Shown: positions 57,104-64,000 of the stretch, one piece after another
How positions within the stretch are numbered: the first letter of the stretch is position 1
Layout of the letters: every line of letters starts with the position of its first letter
Origin: Staphylotrichum longicolle
Taxonomy: Eukaryota; Ascomycota; Sordariomycetes; Sordariales; Chaetomiaceae
Direction: 5' to 3'
Length of the DNA stretch: 64,000 bases
NCBI GenBank assembly: GCA_019096155.1
Contig: JAHCVI010000003.1
Coordinates: 3,100,001-3,164,000 of the forward strand
The notes under the pieces: model-generated
Database searches by the model: none
What the model was told of the DNA's origin: nothing
The model's input: only the letters and a program-made list of their open reading frames with translations
Program-made: the position numbers and the translations under genes

Positions 57104-60100
57104 CTAAATCCCTCCAGCACCACCACCTCCCGTCCCACCGCCTCCCTGCTGCTGCTGTCCCCCGCCAAAGAAGAAGCCATCAAACAAATCCATCTGCTGC
57201 CCATCATTGAAGTCGTGATGCAACCCTTCCCAGCCCAGTCCGAAGCCCAAATCCATCTGGGTCTCCCCGAGCCCAGAGAAATCGACACCCACGTCCACAC
57301 CCCCAGCAGCGCCGCCGGCACCCGAGGTGTTCAGGCTCTGCAAAAACTCCAGACCCTGCATCTCGCTGAACGACATCGTCCCAGGGCTAAATTGTTGTTG
57401 TTGCTGTGACTGCTGTTGTGACTGCTGTTGTTGTTGGCGAGGGGAGAGGAATCCGCCTGTCGGCGTCCCTGCCGTTGTCAGGGGCTGGTTGACCATCTCC
57501 GCCATGGGCGAGCTGAGCTGTGGGGGCGTGGGGCGCTGCTGCTGCTGCTGGAGTGCGGATGGGGAGGGCATCATTTGCTGGTCGATGGAAACGCCTGCGT
57601 CTGGGGTGGCGGGGTTATTATTTTCTGTTGAGGCGTTGCTGCGTGGTGGGACCGGGAGGTTGCGCATGTGGGAGAAGCCGTCTGACTCCGTCTTGACCGT
57701 GGCGCCGCCGGAAAGGCGGTATTGAGCGCCCTTGTGGAAGGCGGAGAGGATAGAGGGATTGGTGGAGTAGGCTTCGGAGGCAGTGGAAGCCTGGTCAACT
57801 GAGGGTGGGTGGTGGTGGTGGTGACGTTTGTGGTGAGGTTTGGTTGATAATGAGGCGCTGTCGCTTCTGGCGCTCCAGTCGATCCTGCTCTGGTCGACGC
57901 TGTTCCGCGAACTGGATGCTGTGCTGCCATGTGCGGGCTGATACTGCTGCCCAAAGCCGCCGGACGCGTTGACCATCTTAAGAGTAGCTTTGACTGTCCG
58001 GTCGAACGCGTCGCGACACGCCTCGGCGGGTGGGCACTTATCCATAAAGTCTGTGAAGACGGACGTTGCGGCGAGGATGGTGAAGTCCACTTCGTCCATG
58101 GACTAAACGAGCGTTAGCAACAGCCGAATATCGAGTCGAACGGAAGGGTATCCTACCAGCCGGCTCCGCACAATCGGAGAGTGCCAGATGGCGTACAGAT
58201 ACGATATCCCTGCCACAAACAGATGGTGTGTCGTCAAGTACGTGTAGTTGACCACGCCCAGCAAGTGCAGCTGGCGGTACAGCCGCAGAATTTTTTGCCC
58301 AGCCTCAGCGACCTTGAGGTAGACGCGGTCTTCATCTTCGCGGAGCTCTGCATTGTACATGGCAGGGCTGTTTACCTCCTTTGCAGTATCATACTCGCCT
58401 TCAAAGACTGTCGGTACGCTCAGGCTCTGCCGGTACAGCATGATGATGGCCTGCCAGTAGTTAAGATTCAAAAAATCGGGCGAGAATGCCACGCCTGCAT
58501 CTTCCTTTTTCGGCGCCGAGTTCTTCCATTCCCATAGCCGCCTGTCGACATCGATCCGCCACGACCGGAACGAGTCGAACTTGTAGAGGAACGGCGATGG
58601 TAGCTCCGTATGCATGTATGGGTTCTGATTGTTCTGCCCACTGGCCCGGGCGCTCTGAGCTTGCCGGAACTGCAATACCTGCAGGATTTCAGACTGCAAG
58701 AGCCGAAGCCGGAAGTAGTGGTGGGCAACCAGTTTGTAGGTTGGTCGCAACATCTCGGCGGGCGGCTGAACAATACCGCTAGGGGTAATGAACCGGTCCT
58801 CCAAGAGGGAAGGAAACTCGGTCGTAATGACTTGATCCGAGATGCCAAACGGCCGGCCGACGCAGAGACTGACTAATCGATCGAACGAGTAGGTGCACCA
58901 CCAAAGACGACGTCTGAGATCTCGAATATACTCCCGTCTCCCTTTCTCCCGAGCCAGAGTCTCTTTTGTCGGAGCTGCCGAGGCGGCCAGTGGAATGTCA
59001 AGATCCTTTGCGTCCTCGTAGTGCAAACCCAGGTCGACCGCCAACCTGACCGCGACGCCAATGATGTACCACAACCCCGGAGGGACAGGCCTCAGGAGAG
59101 CAAAATTGGCCAATAGCAGGACCGCCTGTAAATCTTCCAGGCCACCGCCACTTCCCAGGCAGGCCTCGAGGTGGACAATGGCACTGGCATGGTACTCTTC
59201 CGGTTGGCACTGCCTTGACCCAGGCGTAGAGCCGGCAAGCTCGGATGGCGGAGGGTCGCCCTTGGAGTCGCCAACGATGATGCCCGCGCCTATCGCAAAG
59301 ACCATGTTCAAGACGTACAACTCCCTCGGCCCGCGTCCTCGCACCTCATCTGCATACGCTCGCTCAAACATATCCATAAACTCGCCCTTGTGGAGGACGG
59401 GGATCTGGGGGTTGGCATGCTCAAAGTACAGGGTGATCAGCCTCATGCCGAGCTCCTTGTCTGGGAACGTCGCCGGATGAATCGTCGGCTTGGTATGCAA
59501 GCCGAAGAAGGAATCCCGCATCGAGGTGCCGGGACCGGGCCCGGCGCCGTTGCCGCCAGGAGCAGGCCTGTAGGGCCGCACACCCCCCTTGTCGGAATTC
59601 GACTTTTGGTCCGACACGGACGACTGCACTGCCGCAAAGACGACGCGCGCAAAGGATATGCCGGATGTTGAGCCGAGATAGCGGTTATTGGCGAGGCCGG
59701 AATTGGCAGACGAGACGGGCTTCGACGGCATCCTCTGCAGTCTGGCCCCGCCGTCGCCATTGCTCTCCGGCCTCCCGCTGCTTGCAACATCTGTGCCCTC
59801 GGAATACGCCTCTGTGGGTGACCGAACGCTGCTTGTCCCATTTCCTGACTTGGAGCAATAGTCCAGGTCTTGAGCGGGCGGGAAGGTGATGCTGTTGGCC
59901 GTCAGGAGTCCTTCGAGCTGCTCGACCCGCTTTTCGAGATAGAAGATGTAGCTCCGCGGTATTTCCCTCTTGGTGATGGGGTCGTATCCAACGCACGCAA
60001 CGCCGGCCTTCTCGCAGCTCGCGCAACTCGGCAGCTTCTGGTCGCAGCGGTTCTTGCGCAGGCGGCACCGGTTGCAGGCGCTCACGTTACGGAAGCTGCT

Positions 60101-60289
60101 GCTCTGCCCGATCTTCCCCGCCGAGGCAACGCCATGGCCCAACAACGCATCGTGGATGTGGTCGCCCGTCGGGGAGGTTGCTCCGCCCGAAAGCAGGGAA
60201 GCGGGCGAGCCCCTATCGGGGGATGATTGGCGTGGGCGTTTGGAGGGCTGGAGGTCCGGAGACGGCGGGTCTCGGTCGGGTGCCGGCAT
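57104..60289 (-). CDS. Zn2Cys6 transcription factor with fungal_trans domain
   Basis: Exons 60289-58157 and 58102-57104 give 1,043 residues; the 54-base intron joins SRL to SMDEVDF. The binuclear zinc cluster is at residues 72-99 with six Cys in the C-x2-C-x6-C-x6-C-x2-C-x6-C pattern (CNRCRLRKNRC and following). It is followed by a dimerisation coiled coil (YIFYLEKRVEQLEGLL). The fungal_trans middle homology region spans roughly 270-650, with GVAVRLAVDLGLHYED and RRRLWWCTYSFDRLVSLCVGRPFGI. The C-terminal 300 residues are Gln-rich (QQQQ runs) and Gly-rich at the end, a likely activation region. I cannot name the regulon. The frame is open for 208 more codons upstream, but that part looks unlike protein. 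Confidence 0.88.
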
Positions 60290-61834
60290 CGTTTCCCTGC
60301 AGTTCTGAGACAATCGGTCGACGTGCGGCTCGGTGATTCGGTAGGGCCGGTACGGGCCGGTGCGAGTCCACCCACAGTCCTGAGTCGTGAGAGCAGCCCG
60401 CGCAGTGCGGCACGGTGGGCGCTCAAAGTGGGCGCGGCCGTCTGTCCTCGCGTGCGGCGCAGGCAGTGGTGCGTCGGCGTCGGGCTCCGCTGTCTTCCAA
60501 GGTGCTCTGATCAACCACTGCGCTGATGCAATGTGTCGGGCCCCATGCTCGAGATTCGAAAGACGCAATGGCGGAGAATTGGCTCGCGTGTTTGCACTGG
60601 TCTTGTGCGTCCTAGATGTCCTGTGTGTCTCTGTGTCTTGTGTGTCTCTGGGTGTCTGTGGGTGTGTCTTGTCTCTGGTTCTGCGACCTTGTGGGCGTTG
60701 CGGCGTCGACGGGGTCTGGCCACCAAGACAAGCCGGGGCTTTCACATGGGACGGCGCGTCGGGCGGCGTCGAGCTAGGAATCCGGATCGCGAAAGCGGTG
60801 CCGCCGGTGTCTCGGAGGTGTTCATGGCTTTCGCGAATCGAGAGCGAGGAAAAATGCGGAGCTTTTGTCGCGGCGTGGAAATCGCAATTGGAAGGGAGCA
60901 ACCTGGAAAGCACCCCCGGTCAACCCCCCGAGCCCCCACCAACAGCATTGGCACTGATAAGAGGACAAGATAATCAGCACCGCCAATTGGATGGAACACG
61001 GGCACGTTGCTCAGGCTGCCATTTGTAAAAGATGGGCCTGGAGGCAGGCACAGTCAGAGGTCAGAGGGCGAAGACGCCATCTCACACCTGCTTGCTGTTT
61101 GAAGCCGTGTCATCTACAGAATACAGAATGCCTTACATTGCACAACATGTGCTGTACATGGCTTGGGTTGTCACATTCACCTGGGCAGTCATGCGCCGTC
61201 CGGTAGCAGACACAGTCTGGGTGAGGTGTCCAAGAATGCCATTGTAAACGGTACAAGGTCGTCTGGTACCAAGTACTTTTGAGGACATGCATCGCTCCGT
61301 GCCAGAACTGCTGCGCTAAATTCTCATTACAAACCGCTGTATTTGTGGAACCCGTCTGCCAGAAGAAGCCATGGAAAAGATGACCGCTCAGCCTTCCTCG
61401 CCCACCGAGAAAGAAAGCAGGAGGTCCATAAGGAGATGATGACATGGGAAATGCGATAGGGGAAGGGGTATATTGTAGAGCGAGGAAGAGAGACAGAAAC
61501 CCAGAATGACCCAAGACGACCCAGAAACACCATCAGCTGCCGTGTCACCGTCTCCATGCTCCCCGTGTGCCGTCTGAAAAAACCCGCTCGCTGAAGCAGC
61601 ACCAGTCTATCCCAGTAATGATCCCGTGCAATGTCCGCTCCCTCCGCAAACCTGCTGGAAGAGAGACAAAAATAAACAAAAACAAACGCCGTCAAACAAC
61701 ATCGTTAGGCAACGCGGCCAGTCTAAAGTCCGGTGGCGTAGGATGGGCCCCTGAGGGCATCCCGCCTGTCGAACGTCGATTTGTGAATCGAAGAAAATGA
61801 ACCGAGTCGCATCATGAGTCCATAGAAATGTGTT
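60290..61834. other. Intergenic region between the Zn2Cys6 regulator and the MFS gene
   Basis: Upstream region of the regulator (with a GT-rich patch near 60600-60670) and 3' flank of the MFS gene. No gene recognised. Confidence 0.55.
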
Positions 61835-63796
61835 TTAGTCCTGCTCCGTACGCCTCTCGCTCGTCGCTTCGGCGTCCCAGGCGACCTGGGATTCCGGAGA
61901 GGCCTCGATATCGTCCTTCTCGTCCATCCTGCCCTTGGGTTCCGTGATCCTCATGCCGACGTAGGCGCCGCCGATGGTTACCAGACCGGTAACCCACCAG
62001 GAGAGGCCCGAGTAGCCTGTCTCCAAGCCCATGGCATACAGGAGCCCCGAGATGATCGGCCCCAGCGCGCGGCACAGGCTGGCCGTCGAGGCCGCTGCCC
62101 CGTTGATCGTGCCCAGGGTGAGCGTGGTGGGCGCCGAGTTCGTGATGAGAATGGCGTTGCTGGGGTATGCGAGTGTCGAGAAGGTGCACTTCCACACCAC
62201 AATGATGTAGACGCTGACCATGCGGAGGTTCTCGGGAAGGAGGACAATGTAGGGCGTGAAGAAATAGAGCAGCGGGTACATGACCGACATGAACTGGAAG
62301 AGCCGAAGAGGGCCCATCCTTTCAGTGATCATGGGGAACAGGAAGTGCGTCGATGCCATCGAGTAGATCCCCTGGACGGCCAGGATGAAGCCGATGGTGC
62401 GCGTGTCCATGCCAAAACCGTCTGCGAACTTGAATGGAAGTGAAATGGGAGCCGGGTGCTCCGGGGGGTTTGTGCTGAGAAAGACCGGCAGCAACGAGTC
62501 GAAGACCATGGTGTGGCTGGGGAGCGTTAATCCTGGCCCTTGTGGACAGTTTTCGGGCCAACTTACAAGGCGAGAATACCGTATGAGGCAATGATGGTGA
62601 GCACAGGCTTAGTGAAAATCCTTGTCGTCGCCTTTGTCTCCGTTTTCGACCCCTGAACGATGCCTGATTCTTCGAAATCGGTCGACTCCTGTCCACAGCC
62701 GGCCGGTCCAGTGGACGGCCCTGCGGAGCTCCCATTGGTGAGATATCCAGGCAGCGGCTCCTCCGTCTCGAACAGAAGAGGCTGCTCCTCGGCGGTCTTG
62801 GCGGGCGATGCGACCTCCCCGCGGTTCCCCAAAACGTAGGAGAGCAGGTAGTTGCCAAGCTCCACACCGCGATCACGGTGCTGCTTCTTCTTCGCGTGGG
62901 TTTCCTCCAAGAACAAAAGGCCAATGACAACCCCAACCGAGACGCAAATGGCGCTGAACAGGTTCGGCAAGAGGTAGGGGAAGCGGTCCCAGATGCTGCC
63001 TGGTGCAAAAATCGAGGGGAGGCTGTCAACTGGCTTCGCAAGTGCGCCTCCGATCATAGGTCCGACAATCGAACTGTGATGAATGTTAGCACTCTACCCC
63101 CGGTGGGCAAACCCGCGGCGCAGCACGACCCGTTCCGACTTACCCTATGCACCAGACCAATGGCATAACCGCATATGCTCGAGCTGATAACCCATGTCAG
63201 TATATTCCCTTGTCATCTTGGTCCTGAGACAACTCACGTTGATGTTCCTTGACTGTGACCAGCTCAGCCACAGTCGTCTGTAGTACACCAATGTTCCTTT
63301 TTTGTGTTGTTAGTTGGACGGCTCTGAAAACGCTGTCTCCGCCAGGGCTTCAAACTCACCCGTTCAGGAACCCTCCTAGAGCACGAGCAAACAAGGCGAC
63401 CGGCAGGTTTGGCGCAAAGCCGAAAATGAGAACACTCAAGCCCGTCCCGCCCATTCCCATCAGCAGCACGGGTTTCCGGCCGATCTTGTCGCTGAGCCTC
63501 CCCCAGAACACGCTGGTCGAGAACTCGGCAAATGTGAAAGCCGAAGTCACCATGCCGGCGTAGAAGGAGATTTTGCTTTCGTCATCCGTCAAGTTGAAGT
63601 CCTTGACCATGTGATAGATGTATGGGAAGATGGACATGAAAGCGATAGGCTCGCATATCCGGCAGAGGGCTGGGGCATGTTAGAACCGACAGACTCGGCC
63701 GCTGTCGCATTGTTACGTACCGAGAATCAACAACTGCCTCCCGGGATACGGGACCCGTTCAGACGCCGCCATGGCACGGTTGCTTCGTGCCCTCAT
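61835..63796 (-). CDS. Major facilitator superfamily transporter (Ycr023c/ZIFL-like, DHA1 group)
   Basis: Six exons on the minus strand: 63796-63721, 63669-63360, 63296-63238, 63183-63144, 63073-62567 and 62516-61835, total 557 residues. About twelve helices, with the MFS signature GRLSDKIGRKPVLLMG between helices 2 and 3, LARALGGFLNGNIGVLQT and EHQPRAYAVMPLVWC, then IVGPMIGGALA. A long polar loop (about residues 240-330) separates the halves. It matches the fungal group around yeast Ycr023c and plant ZIF-like proteins, where substrates range from zinc chelates to drugs; the substrate here is unknown. All junctions keep frame, including exons of 59 and 40 bases. An alternative start is the second Met, nine codons in (MAASERVPYPGR). 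Confidence 0.88.
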
Positions 63797-64000
63797 GGCT
63801 GGGGTGTGGTGAGTAGTTCGAGTCCTGTGAACTTGGACTTCTACTCGGGGCTTGGAAGCGGGCCGCCGAGCGATGCTGAGTCAAGAGAGATTATTCTTGA
63901 AGAGAGAGCCCACTGATTCTCTCTGATTGTCTGTGTCGAGGGTTGCCGAGTTCGTCCTGGTGTAAGGCAGTGGAGACGGGATCGGGTCTGTGTTAACTGT

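Noticed and set aside
60290..60913. 208-codon N-terminal extension of the Zn2Cys6 regulator
   Set aside because: The frame is open from 60913, but the segment is Thr/Arg/Pro-rich and unlike protein. The Met at 60289 begins an ordinary acidic and Ser/Pro-rich leader before the zinc cluster.

Overview
This is 64 kb of nuclear DNA from a filamentous ascomycete, most likely a sordariomycete. The clues are split genes with short introns (about 50 to 80 bases, GT..AG, with CTAAC or CTGAC branch-like sites), GC-rich coding sequence, and a gene set that includes FlbA, an ORC4 with a PHD finger, Zn2Cys6 regulators, hamartin and NTF2_SigF-type proteins. I see no prokaryotic element, tRNA, rRNA, CRISPR array or intact transposon.

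Layout, left to right. 0-9 kb: the 3' part of a purine-cytosine permease, then convergent to it RIB7 (riboflavin synthesis), a small CYSTM-like protein, an FAD monooxygenase and a 2.5 kb gene-free stretch. 9-20 kb: a CSC1/OSCA-type channel, an NTF2_SigF-like membrane protein with a 2-base exon, a single-pass membrane protein and TSC1/hamartin. 20-34 kb: a DJ-1/PfpI protein, mitochondrial ribosomal protein uL23m, an MT-A70 (METTL4-like) methyltransferase, the LEU5-type CoA carrier, a hotdog thioesterase, ORC4 and a DUF7053 protein. 34-44 kb: a His-rich secreted, probably GPI-anchored protein, the RGS regulator FlbA, and a 6.3 kb region without recognisable genes. 44-64 kb: a His/Arg-rich protein, CDC73, the divergent pair ENP1 and HGH1, a PHO84-type phosphate symporter, tandem repeats, a large Zn2Cys6 regulator and an MFS transporter.

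The genes are mostly independent housekeeping and signalling loci; this is not a biosynthetic cluster. The clearest functional pairing is ENP1/HGH1: small-subunit ribosome assembly and eEF2 folding share a 400-base divergent promoter carrying six GATA-type motifs. TSC1 and FlbA are both growth regulators but are not adjacent.

Two observations stand out. First, the NTF2_SigF gene only reads through if a 2-base exon (GT) is spliced between two short introns; skipping it gives an immediate stop. Second, four otherwise well-conserved genes (RIB7, the CYSTM-like gene, the METTL4-like gene and LEU5) have single-base frame breaks at or next to G/C homopolymers, while neighbouring genes up to 1,290 codons are clean. 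That suggests base-calling errors more than gene death. Exon boundaries were set by hand from splice consensus, frame continuity and family knowledge; no transcript data were available.
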